Of a stretch of DNA of 41,733 bases, positions 8,460 to 16,721 are shown piece after piece. A program made the translations under genes and the position numbers. Origin of the DNA: Desulfobacula sp. Lineage in GTDB: Bacteria; Desulfobacterota; Desulfobacteria; Desulfobacterales; Desulfobacteraceae. The notes below the pieces were generated by a model. That model did no database searches. It had not been told where the DNA came from and saw only the letters and a list, made by a program, of their open reading frames with translations. Numbering within the stretch: position 1 is the first letter of the stretch; every line of letters begins with the position of its first letter. The stretch lies in assembly GCA_018645325.1 (NCBI GenBank), contig JABGOU010000036.1, positions 1 through 41,733 of the forward strand. Reading direction: 5' to 3'.

Positions 8460-8823
8460 GTTTTTTTAACGCCTCTCGAAGCTGCCGGGTGACGTCTTCG
8501 GACAATTGCCCGGCTTTTTCAATATTTTCAGCTATCTTATCAAGCCCAGCCTCTTTTGCCCGCTCCGCCCAGGTATAAAATGTATCTTTGTGACTGTCAT
8601 TGTGATCAATCCAGTGGCCAAACAATTTCTCCAGCTTTTGTTCAAAGGTCATTTCCCGGGGTTGGTCATGGGAATGATTATGGTCATGCCCGTGGCTATT
8701 ATGTGAGTGGTCGTGATCATGGGAATGACCATGGTCGTGTGAGTGGTCGTGATCATGGGAATGACCATGGTCGTGCGAGTGGCCTTGATCATGGGAATGA
8801 TCTTTATCGTGATGATTTGTCAT
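8449..8823 (-). CDS. Histidine-rich, probably metal-binding small protein
   Basis: A 124-aa protein in two parts. Residues 1 to about 55 are a His/Asp/Ser/Gly-rich tract, mainly [12 protein letters not shown] units encoded by 36-nt repeats. Residues 58-124 are an acidic/basic amphipathic domain beginning [19 protein letters not shown] and ending KKLKG. Such His tracts bind Zn, Ni or Co in metal stores and chaperones, but the C-terminal domain is not one I can name. No signal peptide or membrane segment is visible, so it is probably cytoplasmic. The LarA racemase nearby needs nickel-derived cofactor, though a link is speculative. Low-complexity shadow frames exist on the other strand. Confidence 0.8.
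   Translation of the reverse strand: MTNHHDKDHSHDQGHSHDHGHSHDHDHSHDHGHSHDHDHSHNSHGHDHNHSHDQPREMTFEQKLEKLFGHWIDHNDSHKDTFYTWAERAKEAGLDKIAENIEKAGQLSEDVTRQLREALKKLKG
8705..8812. repeat. 36-nt tandem repeats coding the His-rich tract
   Basis: Two almost identical 36-nt units (8705-8740, 8741-8776) are followed by a degenerate third (8777-8812). Each codes for 12 residues of alternating His with Asp, Gly or Ser. This is coding repetition, not a CRISPR, since units are directly abutting without spacers. Confidence 0.9.
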
Positions 8824-9032
8824 ACTATTTCTCCATTCATTTTTTTAAGACCCGCAGGTTCCGGTATTTTCCAGCTGACCGTCCGCTAATGGCTAAAAGT
8901 GTTTTTTTAAATTTTTAAATATATGGCTCTTCATTGATACTCTTGTTATACCACACCTGGCAAGAATTTTTTATTGTAAAATACGACTGGTATTGCTATG
9001 GAAATAGAAATTTATTAGGAGACATGCAATAG

Positions 9033-9671
9033 ATGAAAGCCTTAATTTTTTATTTTATGATCTTTATCATGGTACTTTGTTTATTTCCTTTGCTTATCCA
9101 GGCTGAAACAGGCTATGTCACAGACAGGCTGATTTTAAGCTTCAGGCAGGGACCGGACAAGACTTCTGAAGTAATTAAACCATTGTTAAGCGACACCCCT
9201 GTTATTATTCTGGAAGAAAAAAATGAATTCTATAAAATAGAACTTCAATCTAAGGAAATAGGCTGGGTAGGAAAAAATTATATCAGTTTTGAATTGCCTA
9301 AAACGGTTATTATTGATCAATTAAAAAAAGAAAACGACGAACTTAAAAACCAAATTTCCGAATTAAACTTACAGATAGCTGAATTAAAAAAGTTGAAAAC
9401 AAATCTTCTTTCAGAAAAAAATAAAAAATACGATGAGTTGATAAAAAACGATAAAAAAATTCAAAAGATTATTCAAGAAAACAAATCATATCAAAAGGAA
9501 AACTTAAATCTCTCCGGAAAACTTAAATTATTAGAAACTAAAAATGATGATCTTTTTAAAACAGGTCTGATCAAATGGTTCCTGTCCGGAGTTGGTGTTC
9601 TGCTTTTAGGTTGGCTTTTAGGGATGTCCGTGTCTTCAAAAAGGCGAAAATCCAATTCCTTGATTAGCTGA
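9033..9671 (+). CDS. SH3-domain/coiled-coil membrane-anchored protein
   Basis: The 212-aa protein has a signal peptide (residues 1-24, ending IQAETGY), a bacterial SH3-like domain (about 25-88, with GWVGKNYISFELP at its end), a Lys/Glu/Asn-rich coiled coil (about 90-178), and a C-terminal transmembrane helix (about 183-202) followed by basic residues SSKRRK. This order matches the SH3-and-anchor family (TIGR04211 type), whose exact role in the envelope is unknown. AGGAG lies 12 nt before the ATG, which is long. A two-codon ATG-CAA-TAG frame sits between the two. It is convergent with larA, 23 nt away. Confidence 0.83.
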   Translation: MKALIFYFMIFIMVLCLFPLLIQAETGYVTDRLILSFRQGPDKTSEVIKPLLSDTPVIILEEKNEFYKIELQSKEIGWVGKNYISFELPKTVIIDQLKKENDELKNQISELNLQIAELKKLKTNLLSEKNKKYDELIKNDKKIQKIIQENKSYQKENLNLSGKLKLLETKNDDLFKTGLIKWFLSGVGVLLLGWLLGMSVSSKRRKSNSLIS

Positions 9672-9694
9672 CTATCATAAGGAATGGGGTCAAC

Positions 9695-10939
9695 TTATTT
9701 CACTAAAGGAACTATAAGTCCGCCATCCATCAGAAACAAAACACTTGAGTCCTTACCCTTTTCTTCCAATGCCATGTCAATGGCTGTCTGTAGATCGTCA
9801 AAAGGTTTAATAAATAATTTAGAAATAATTTGGGGCTCAACATCCGTCACTCCCCACATTTGGGCCCAAAGTCCTATTTCAGCCATTTTAGCAGCTTTGT
9901 GATATCCCAGAACATAACCTTTTTCAATGGTTTCAAGGGCGGCCCTGGGAGTGTCGCTTGATCCCAGCAGATCTGCAAAGGCTTTTCCGCCTATGCCGCA
10001 CCTGCATTTTGCAACAAGGATCATTATCCCATCTTTTTTCAGGGCCAGCTTTGCATTATCAATACCCTTCTGGGCCTGGTACAGATCAATATCCTGGGGA
10101 AATTTCACTATGGATACAACAATGTCGGCCTTTTCTTCCAGGGGGGCTGCAAATACCTCATTGGCAATTTCAATTGCAGCATGAAAAGAATCATTGATAT
10201 GACCGCAGCATGTGGCATAGACTTTGTGATTTTTATCCAGAACCGTCATAATAGAAAAAATTTCCTGTTTTACGGTTTTAATGGCATCAATCATATCCTC
10301 GTGAACGGGATTTCCTTCAAGTGCCAGGGCCTTAGCTTCCGGTGCAAGGGCAAGCTTATGATTCTGTTCTATTGTTTTATAACCTGCAATCCCAGGCAGA
10401 AAAGATTTTCTTCCCCCTGTATACCCTGCAAAATAATGGGGTTCCACAGAAGAAATAATGACTATCTTATCTGCCTCAACACCGGCTTTGTTGACATACA
10501 TACTTGTTCCGTTGGTGGACTTACCCAGAAAAACCATATCTTCTTCAACCCTTGCATCATGCACAATAATCCGATCTTTGATTTCTTCATAAAAGGAACC
10601 GAAAATCTGAAGATATTCTTCCCTGGACGGTCCCCTGTGCGCACCTGTTGCAATAATAAAATTATAATCTATGCGTTTCAGGTCATCAAAGATAAATTCA
10701 AGAATTTTTGTTGTGGGAGTGGGTCTTGTGGCATCATTTACAATGACAAGCACCTTTTTGGCATTACTTAAAAAATCCTTAAAACTTTTGCTGTTGATGG
10801 GGTTATTGATAGAATCTTTTATATTTTTATCTTCATCACCTATTGTAACATCGTTTGCTTCAAGAAAATCTACCTTGATATCATCACTGATTGTTGCTGA
10901 CATGGAACCGTCTTTTCCATAGGGAACATCAATTTTCAT
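9695..10939 (-). CDS. larA: LarA-type nickel-dependent 2-hydroxyacid (lactate) racemase
   Basis: The 414-aa protein matches LarA, which interconverts D- and L-lactate with a nickel-pincer cofactor. The DATRPTP motif lies at 69-75. His101, His168, Lys178 (GGRKSFLPG) and His194 correspond in spacing to the catalytic histidines, cofactor-bearing lysine and nickel-binding histidine of the Lactiplantibacillus enzyme. It ends an operon with a D-lactate-type dehydrogenase, so racemising L-lactate for oxidation is a sensible role. LarB, LarC and LarE (cofactor synthesis) are not in this window. Some LarA homologues act on other 2-hydroxyacids, so the substrate is inferred. AAAGGAG precedes the ATG by 7 nt. 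Confidence 0.86.
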   Translation of the reverse strand: MKIDVPYGKDGSMSATISDDIKVDFLEANDVTIGDEDKNIKDSINNPINSKSFKDFLSNAKKVLVIVNDATRPTPTTKILEFIFDDLKRIDYNFIIATGAHRGPSREEYLQIFGSFYEEIKDRIIVHDARVEEDMVFLGKSTNGTSMYVNKAGVEADKIVIISSVEPHYFAGYTGGRKSFLPGIAGYKTIEQNHKLALAPEAKALALEGNPVHEDMIDAIKTVKQEIFSIMTVLDKNHKVYATCCGHINDSFHAAIEIANEVFAAPLEEKADIVVSIVKFPQDIDLYQAQKGIDNAKLALKKDGIMILVAKCRCGIGGKAFADLLGSSDTPRAALETIEKGYVLGYHKAAKMAEIGLWAQMWGVTDVEPQIISKLFIKPFDDLQTAIDMALEEKGKDSSVLFLMDGGLIVPLVK

Positions 10940-10951
10940 AAAACCGCTCCT

Positions 10952-11899
10952 TTAGCGTATGGGACCCATATTATTGAGTTTATCCACAAAAGTATCAATT
11001 TCAGCCTGGAATAATGATTTATCCCCGGCAGGAATCTGGACGAGCTGAATCCTTTCGGGATCAATATCAATGCTTTTAAAGGTATTACGAAGAGTTTCGA
11101 CAATTTTTTTGGCTCTTAGATTACCGTTATGCTGACAGTCATCATCGGGACAGACGGCAGCCATAACACCCCAGGCATTATGAAGAAAAGGAGCCATCAG
11201 CAAATAGGGTTCAAGACGTCCACCACACATGTTCACAAGTATCTCATAATTATTGTCCCGGGTTTCAGAATCAGGAAGTACGGAAGCCTGAAGCTCGGGA
11301 AAATATGACCAGTTACAGGCAAAAATTATGGCCTTGGAAGATTCATGGGTATTTAAAAAATTTGAAGCTTTCTCAATAAGCTCATCTCTGCCCGTTCCAA
11401 AATTATTTTCAATTTTAGCTGCTCCTGCAGGGCAGACCTCAAGACAGATGCCGCAGGCCTGACATTTGGCCGGATCAGTAGCAATGCCTTTTCCATCATA
11501 ATTTCTTGCTTCATGGGGACATGCCCCCACACAAATAAGACAACGGGCACAATTTAATTTAGTTATCGATGTTGTCCCGGGACCTTCAAGTCCCATCTCA
11601 ACAAGATCTTTTCTGGCATCAGTAAAAATTTCAGTTAAAGGAACTCCTGAAGAACAGGCTGCTTCACACCGTTTGCAATAAAAACATGAGAACATTTTAT
11701 CTGCTGCAGACTCTGAAGGTTCCACCTCTCCTGTTATCAGCCCAAAAGCCGTAATTATTTTTGCCCTTGGTGCATCAGATTCCCAGCCCGTATGCTTGAA
11801 CATGGGACAATGTTCAAAACAGTATCCGCACCTGATGCAACTTGCCAGTGTGCCTTGCCATTTTTCAAGATTTTTAAATTCTTTTATTTTATTTTCCAT
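10952..11899 (-). CDS. Fe-S electron-transfer protein fused to an MvhD-like domain
   Basis: In 315 residues the protein carries four Cys quartets: 21/24/27/31, 72/75/78/82, 117/120/123/127 and 146/149/152/156, each fit for a [4Fe-4S] cluster. A C-terminal domain (about 188-300) resembles MvhD, the [2Fe-2S] subunit linking hydrogenase or dehydrogenases to heterodisulfide reductase. MvhD cysteines are seen in FACNWSYF, NMCGGRLEPY and CPDDDCQHNGN, but the usual second Cys of CNWC is Ser. It lies between the FAD dehydrogenase and larA with small gaps, so it should accept electrons from 2-hydroxyacid oxidation and pass them to an Hdr-like complex or quinone. It lacks the CCG domains of GlcF/LldE. 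Confidence 0.82.
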   Translation of the reverse strand: MENKIKEFKNLEKWQGTLASCIRCGYCFEHCPMFKHTGWESDAPRAKIITAFGLITGEVEPSESAADKMFSCFYCKRCEAACSSGVPLTEIFTDARKDLVEMGLEGPGTTSITKLNCARCLICVGACPHEARNYDGKGIATDPAKCQACGICLEVCPAGAAKIENNFGTGRDELIEKASNFLNTHESSKAIIFACNWSYFPELQASVLPDSETRDNNYEILVNMCGGRLEPYLLMAPFLHNAWGVMAAVCPDDDCQHNGNLRAKKIVETLRNTFKSIDIDPERIQLVQIPAGDKSLFQAEIDTFVDKLNNMGPIR

Positions 11900-11917
11900 G
11901 GAATTAACCTTTTTATT

Positions 11918-13351
11918 TTAACTGTTCACAGAATATCTCAAATTAGTTGCAGTCACCCAGTCTTCCGGGGCCTGAGAGAGTTTACCAGGGTTTAAGATAT
12001 TATTGGGATCAAATGCTTTTTTGATACCGGCCAGAAGATTTAATGAATCTGCTTTTTCAACTTTAAATGATTCTGCTTTGGAAAGCCCAATACCATGTTC
12101 GGCACTGGTGGTTCCATTAACAGACCGGACATATTCATAAATTTCAGTGATTGCCTTTTTGGCAGCATCCCACTGGTCTTTTCTTTTTGTATCCATTAAA
12201 ATTTTGGTGTGCATACACCCGGAGCCGCAATGGCCATAGGCCGTCATTACAATATTATGTCGATCGGCTACTTCATGGACCTTGCCGGCCAATTCCGCCA
12301 TTTTTGAATAAGGAACTGCCATGTCGTCGGCAAGGGATGTGCTGGCAAGATTGTCATCATATTTTGAGAGTGCAGGAAACAGTTTTTTGCGACCCATAAA
12401 AATTTTTGCCCGTTCCTTTGGATCATAGCTGGCATGAATATCCTTGCCATTGTGTTTCTCACATATTTTCTTCATCTTGTCGATTTCATAATCAACAGCT
12501 TCTTTTACCATACCGTCTGCTTCAAAAATTAATGCTGCGGCAACCTCTTTAAGTCCTAGATCCATTGTTTTGTTGACAGCTTTTATGGCAACAGAGTCCA
12601 CAAGTTCCAGCATGGATGGAATCGAACCCGAGGCCATGATGGAACCGATGGCTTCGCCGGCATCTTTAAGGGCATCAAAATTGGCAACCCCCATGCATCT
12701 GAATTCCGGGATCGGAACAAAGCTTAATGTGGCTTCAACCACAATTCCCAGGGTCCCTTCAGACCCGACTATGAGTTTGTGTAGCTGGTAGCCCGAGGCT
12801 TCAACCCTTGTATGGGAGCCAAGTGTGACAAGATCGCCATTTGGCAGGACTACCTTCATCCCAAGAACGGCATCTCTTGTTGCACCATATTTTACAGACC
12901 TCACCCCGCTGGCATTGTTGGCAATTTCACCGCCAATGGTGGCAATCCTGGAAGAGGCAGGTGTGGGAGGATAAAATACCCCATATTGTTTTAAGGCAAG
13001 ATTAAGATCATCATCAACAACACCGGGCTCAACCCTGCAATACACATCCTTAAGGTTTATTTCGAGAATTTTGTTCATTGCCTTCATATCCAGCATAATC
13101 CCGCCCTGAATCGGAACGGTCTGACCGCACATTCCTGAGCCGCCCCCCCGTGCGATAACAGGGATACCATTCCCATTGGCATATTTCATTATTTCCTGAA
13201 CCTGTTGCGTTGTTTCAGGCTTGACAATAGCCCAGGGCATGGCATGATGCACGGAAGAATCTGATCCATACACATATAGGTCTGAAGGATCTGTTTTAAC
13301 ATTGCGCTCCCCGACAATTTCTTTTAATCGGGTGACATCAATTGGTTTCAT
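11918..13351 (-). CDS. FAD-linked D-lactate/glycolate-type dehydrogenase (GlcD family)
   Basis: This 477-aa flavoprotein oxidises a 2-hydroxyacid, probably D-lactate, to the 2-oxoacid. The PCMH FAD domain covers about residues 35-215, with VIARGGGSGMCGQTVP, GEIANNASGVRSVKYGATRD and LIVGSEGTLGIVVEATL. The C-terminal cap carries the family signature SAEHGIGLSKAE. A strong GGAGG precedes the ATG. The gene leads a three-gene operon with the Fe-S/MvhD protein and larA, which makes racemisation plus D-specific oxidation of lactate the likely pathway. Glycolate or 2-hydroxyglutarate as substrate cannot be excluded. Confidence 0.88.
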   Translation of the reverse strand: MKPIDVTRLKEIVGERNVKTDPSDLYVYGSDSSVHHAMPWAIVKPETTQQVQEIMKYANGNGIPVIARGGGSGMCGQTVPIQGGIMLDMKAMNKILEINLKDVYCRVEPGVVDDDLNLALKQYGVFYPPTPASSRIATIGGEIANNASGVRSVKYGATRDAVLGMKVVLPNGDLVTLGSHTRVEASGYQLHKLIVGSEGTLGIVVEATLSFVPIPEFRCMGVANFDALKDAGEAIGSIMASGSIPSMLELVDSVAIKAVNKTMDLGLKEVAAALIFEADGMVKEAVDYEIDKMKKICEKHNGKDIHASYDPKERAKIFMGRKKLFPALSKYDDNLASTSLADDMAVPYSKMAELAGKVHEVADRHNIVMTAYGHCGSGCMHTKILMDTKRKDQWDAAKKAITEIYEYVRSVNGTTSAEHGIGLSKAESFKVEKADSLNLLAGIKKAFDPNNILNPGKLSQAPEDWVTATNLRYSVNS

Positions 13352-13503
13352 TCGGAGGTCCTCCTTTTTTTAAAATCTGTTGAATCTTCTATATTTATAC
13401 AATTATTTTTAATTCTGAACGACTAATACTTCCATAAAGATTTGAAAATTTCAATCTTAATTCGCAAGTTGTCAAACAATTTTTAAAAATTTTTCAAATT
13501 TTG

Positions 13504-13548
13504 ATCCTTTCAACTACCATCAATGAAAGGATAATTTTTCAGTATAAT
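13504..13548 (+). promoter_or_regulatory. Palindrome plus -10 box upstream of aconitase
   Basis: Perfect 9-bp arms ATCCTTTCA (13504-13512) and TGAAAGGAT (13524-13532) stand 10 nt before TATAAT (13543-13548). No good -35 box exists at proper spacing, so the palindrome may bind a regulator at an activated or repressed acnA promoter. A second candidate further down is TTGATA at 13561 with a weak TACTTT at 13584. The whole 304-nt gap also has to hold the promoter of the divergent lactate operon, which I could not place. Confidence 0.45.
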
Positions 13549-13655
13549 ATGAATTGTGTCTTGATATATTATGAGTTTAATATTACTTTATAGAAGCTAG
13601 CGCCGAATGAAAAATCCGCTAATTTTCCCAGTTAAAATTTCTTAGGAGCAAATAA

Positions 13656-16307
13656 ATGTCTGATAATAGTTTAAAACAAAAGCTTGCCCTGGGCAGCCAG
13701 GAGTTTATTGTCCACAACATCACATTACTTGAAAAAATGGGACTTGCAAAAATCAATTCCATACCTTTTGCAGCAAGGGTCTTAATAGAAAACCTGGCAC
13801 GGAATATGGATTCAAAAATCATTCAATGGTCAGACATTCTAACTGCCGCAAAATTCTATGAAACAAATCCTCAAAATTCCGAACTGATTGCATTCTATCC
13901 AGCTCGAGTCCTTATGCAGGATTTCACAGGAGTTCCTGCAATTGTTGATTTTGCCGCCATGAGGGATGCAGTTAAGAAGGCGGGAAAAGACCCCAGACAA
14001 ATTAATCCTCTGGTCCCTGTTGATCTTGTTATTGACCACTCAATCCAGGTAGATCATTTCAAGGAAAAAAATTCATTCTTCTTAAATGCACAAAAAGAAT
14101 ATGAGCGAAACAAAGAAAGATATCAGCTCTTAAAATGGGCCCAGAAAAGTTTCGACAATTTCAGGGTAGTTCCTCCGGAATCCGGAATTTGTCATCAAAT
14201 TAATCTTGAATATCTTGCCACTGTTGTTTCAACAAAACAGACTAAAGATGGTCTTGTGGCTTTTCCGGATACCCTTGTTGGTACGGATTCCCACACCACC
14301 ATGATCAACGCCCTTGGAGTTCTTGGCTGGGGTGTTGGCGGTATTGAAGCTGAAGCCGTCATGCTGGGGCAGCCCTATTATATGAATCTCCCCGAGATTA
14401 TCGGCGTGAATTTTATCGGTAAGCCGCAAGAACAGATTACTTCAACGGATATTGCACTGTATGTGACTAATATATTACGCAAAGAAAATGTTGTTGAGAA
14501 AATTGTTGAATATACAGGAGAAGGTTTAAAGTACCTGACATTGACGGATCGTGCCACCATATCCAACATGTCTCCTGAATATGGCGCTACAGCCGGTTTT
14601 TTCCCCGTTGATGATCATACCTTGAAATACCTTAAAAAAACAAACAGGTCAGAAACCGCTGCCCTTGTTGAAGCATATTGTAAGGCCTGTGGACTATTCA
14701 ATTCTCACGATAATGACATAAAATTTTCCAAAAAAATCGACATTGATCTTTCATTGATTAAAATTTCCATTGCAGGACCTTCAAGACCCCAGGACAGGAT
14801 TTCTCTTCCAGATGTAAAAGAAAAGGTAAGAAAAATCTTTGACCTTGAAAACAGAAAAAAACTACAGATCAATCCCGAAAACAATCCTCTGGCGCTCACC
14901 AACGGAAGCGTGGTAATTGCAGCCATTACATCCTGCACAAATACATCCAATCCCTATACCATGATCGGTGCGGGCCTTGCTGCTAAAAAAGCCGTGGAAA
15001 AAGGCCTGTCCATTCCCTGGTATGTCAAATCCTCTTTGTCCCCGGGGTCCAGAGTGGTCCTGGATTACCTGAAAGGCTCAGGACTAATGAACTATTTCCA
15101 GGAGCTTGGATTTAACAATACGGGTTTTGGATGCATGACCTGTATAGGAAACAGCGGCCCACTTGATCCTTTTATTGAAGAATCCATTAAAGCCAATGAT
15201 ATGGATGTCATGTCCGTTCTTTCGGGTAATAGGAATTTTGAGGCAAGAATACACCAGGATGTTAAAGGCAATTTTTTAATGTCACCCATCCTTGTGGTGA
15301 TTTATGCCATTGCCGGAAGAATAGATATTGATTTTAAAACCGAACCCCTTGGGATTTCAAAAAAAGGTGGCCCTGTCTTTATGAAGGATATCTGGCCTGA
15401 GGCTGAGGAGATAAATCATTTTGTGGAAACCTATGTTCATGAGAAATTTTTTAAAGATCAATATGCCCATATTTTCAAGGGGGACAAGCTTTGGCAGGAA
15501 CTTGATGTGGAAGAAAGCACCACCTTTAAATTTAATAAAAATTCCACCTATATCAGAAAACCACCCTTTTTCAAAAATTTTCCCTTGGATCTGCCGGATC
15601 TTAAGAATATCAAAGATGCCAGAGCTCTTCTTGTGCTGGGGGATTCCGTCACCACAGATCACATTTCTCCAGCCGGTGCCATTCCTGTTGATTATCCCGC
15701 TGGAAGATACCTAATTGAAAAGGGTGTAAAACCCTGGGAATTCAATTCCTATGGATCCCGCCGGGGAAACCATGAAGTAATGATGCGAGGTACCTTTGCC
15801 AATATCAGGATAAAAAACCAGCTTGTCTCTGACAGCGGTGGACTGACCTTAAAATTTCCTGAAAATGAACAAGGCTATGTTTTTGATGTCTCTCAAAAAT
15901 ACCAGGATGAAAAAACAGATCTTTTTGTTTTCGGCGGAAAGGAATATGGAACCGGATCTTCAAGGGACTGGGCAGCCAAAGGCACTATTCTTTTAGGGGT
16001 AAAGGCGGTTATTGCCACATCTTTTGAAAGAATACACAGGTCCAACCTTGTGGGTATGGGGGTTTTACCACTTATCTTCAAAGAGAACGAATCTTTTGAA
16101 TCCCTGGGATTTAAAGGCGATGAAACCTTTGAAATCAGCAATGTAAATCAGATCAAGCCCAATGGCCTTTTAATTGTAAAAGTTTTAAAAGGTGGCAAAG
16201 AAAAAGAATTCCAAGTCATTGTTAAACTCAATACTGATATTGAAATCGACTATATCAAAAACGGCGGAATCCTTCACTATGTTCTACGACAGATGATCAA
16301 AGCTTAA
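13656..16307 (+). CDS. acnA: Aconitate hydratase (AcnA/IRP1 type)
   Basis: This 883-aa [4Fe-4S] enzyme isomerises citrate to isocitrate in the TCA cycle. The start KQKLALGSQEFIVHNITLLE is like AcnA. Cluster ligands are Cys427 (SCTNTSNP), Cys493 and Cys496 (GCMTCIGNSG). The C-terminal swivel domain includes GDSVTTDHISPAGAIP and GGKEYGTGSSRDWAAKG. The length is normal for AcnA (about 890). TAGGAG lies 9 nt before the ATG. Its presence beside malic enzyme suits an organism that oxidises acetyl groups fully through the TCA cycle. Confidence 0.96.
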   Translation: MSDNSLKQKLALGSQEFIVHNITLLEKMGLAKINSIPFAARVLIENLARNMDSKIIQWSDILTAAKFYETNPQNSELIAFYPARVLMQDFTGVPAIVDFAAMRDAVKKAGKDPRQINPLVPVDLVIDHSIQVDHFKEKNSFFLNAQKEYERNKERYQLLKWAQKSFDNFRVVPPESGICHQINLEYLATVVSTKQTKDGLVAFPDTLVGTDSHTTMINALGVLGWGVGGIEAEAVMLGQPYYMNLPEIIGVNFIGKPQEQITSTDIALYVTNILRKENVVEKIVEYTGEGLKYLTLTDRATISNMSPEYGATAGFFPVDDHTLKYLKKTNRSETAALVEAYCKACGLFNSHDNDIKFSKKIDIDLSLIKISIAGPSRPQDRISLPDVKEKVRKIFDLENRKKLQINPENNPLALTNGSVVIAAITSCTNTSNPYTMIGAGLAAKKAVEKGLSIPWYVKSSLSPGSRVVLDYLKGSGLMNYFQELGFNNTGFGCMTCIGNSGPLDPFIEESIKANDMDVMSVLSGNRNFEARIHQDVKGNFLMSPILVVIYAIAGRIDIDFKTEPLGISKKGGPVFMKDIWPEAEEINHFVETYVHEKFFKDQYAHIFKGDKLWQELDVEESTTFKFNKNSTYIRKPPFFKNFPLDLPDLKNIKDARALLVLGDSVTTDHISPAGAIPVDYPAGRYLIEKGVKPWEFNSYGSRRGNHEVMMRGTFANIRIKNQLVSDSGGLTLKFPENEQGYVFDVSQKYQDEKTDLFVFGGKEYGTGSSRDWAAKGTILLGVKAVIATSFERIHRSNLVGMGVLPLIFKENESFESLGFKGDETFEISNVNQIKPNGLLIVKVLKGGKEKEFQVIVKLNTDIEIDYIKNGGILHYVLRQMIKA

Positions 16308-16327
16308 AATTGTATTTTGTAAAAAGC

Positions 16328-16548
16328 ATTTACAAACTTGCTATACCTTCCAGTTCCAGGGTGATTGCCTTACGGGAGCATTATGGATCAGGGCTTACAA
16401 GCTCTTGATTACAGTAGCGGTTAAGCCGCCATGGTGTTTGAACGAAGAATGAGCGAGTTCATGGCGGTCAGCGAAAGTAATCATAGAGCTTGTAGCAATG
16501 TCCATCCAGCGGACGTAAGGCAATCGGCCTGGAACTGGTTATGTAAAT
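16328..16548. repeat. Giant imperfect hairpin between acnA and maeA
   Basis: A nested palindrome of about 220 nt. Perfect arm pairs are ATTTACA (16328-16334)/TGTAAAT (16542-16548), CCAGTTCCAGG (16350-16360)/CCTGGAACTGG (16528-16538), GATTGCCTTACG (16363-16374)/CGTAAGGCAATC (16514-16525) and CCGCCATG (16427-16434)/CATGGCGG (16460-16467). A further 20-nt pair with single-base bulges lies at 16393-16412/16477-16496. The terminal loop holds GTGTTTGAACGAA. The right flank is partly duplicated 43 nt downstream (GGACGTAAGGC at 16511 and 16554). No protein frame fits, so it is a repeat element or structured RNA. Confidence 0.85.
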
Positions 16549-16653
16549 CCCGTGGACGTAAGGCGATAATCCAGGAATGGGTTATGCAAAATTTCTTATG
16601 GCAAATATCCAGGGATTTCAAATACTTTTTCCCTTTGTTTAGGATTTATGATA

Positions 16654-16689
16654 AAATACCCGGTACAGTTTTTTTAGGGGTATTTTTTA
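16654..16689 (+). terminator. Terminator or leader attenuator just before maeA
   Basis: AAATACCC (16654-16661) and GGGTATTT (16678-16685) form an 8-bp stem followed directly by a T-rich end. It lies 33 nt before maeA and 350 nt after acnA. A -10-like sequence (TATGATAAAAT) immediately precedes it. It could end acnA transcripts or attenuate maeA. Confidence 0.6.
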
Positions 16690-16721
16690 GTTAATTGTAA
16701 TTTAAGGAATTTTTTTTAGTC

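Noticed and set aside
8705-8812. CRISPR-like repeat array
   Set aside because: The 36-nt units abut without spacers and code in frame for a His-rich tract; this is coding repetition.
8556-8918. Plus-strand reading frame rich in Asp, His, Gly and Arg opposite the His-rich gene
   Set aside because: It is the antisense shadow of the tandem repeats, has no ribosome site of note and the minus-strand gene has better composition and ending.
10181-10771. 196-codon plus-strand frame inside larA
   Set aside because: It lies wholly antisense to larA, whose catalytic residues are all conserved; the frame resembles no family.
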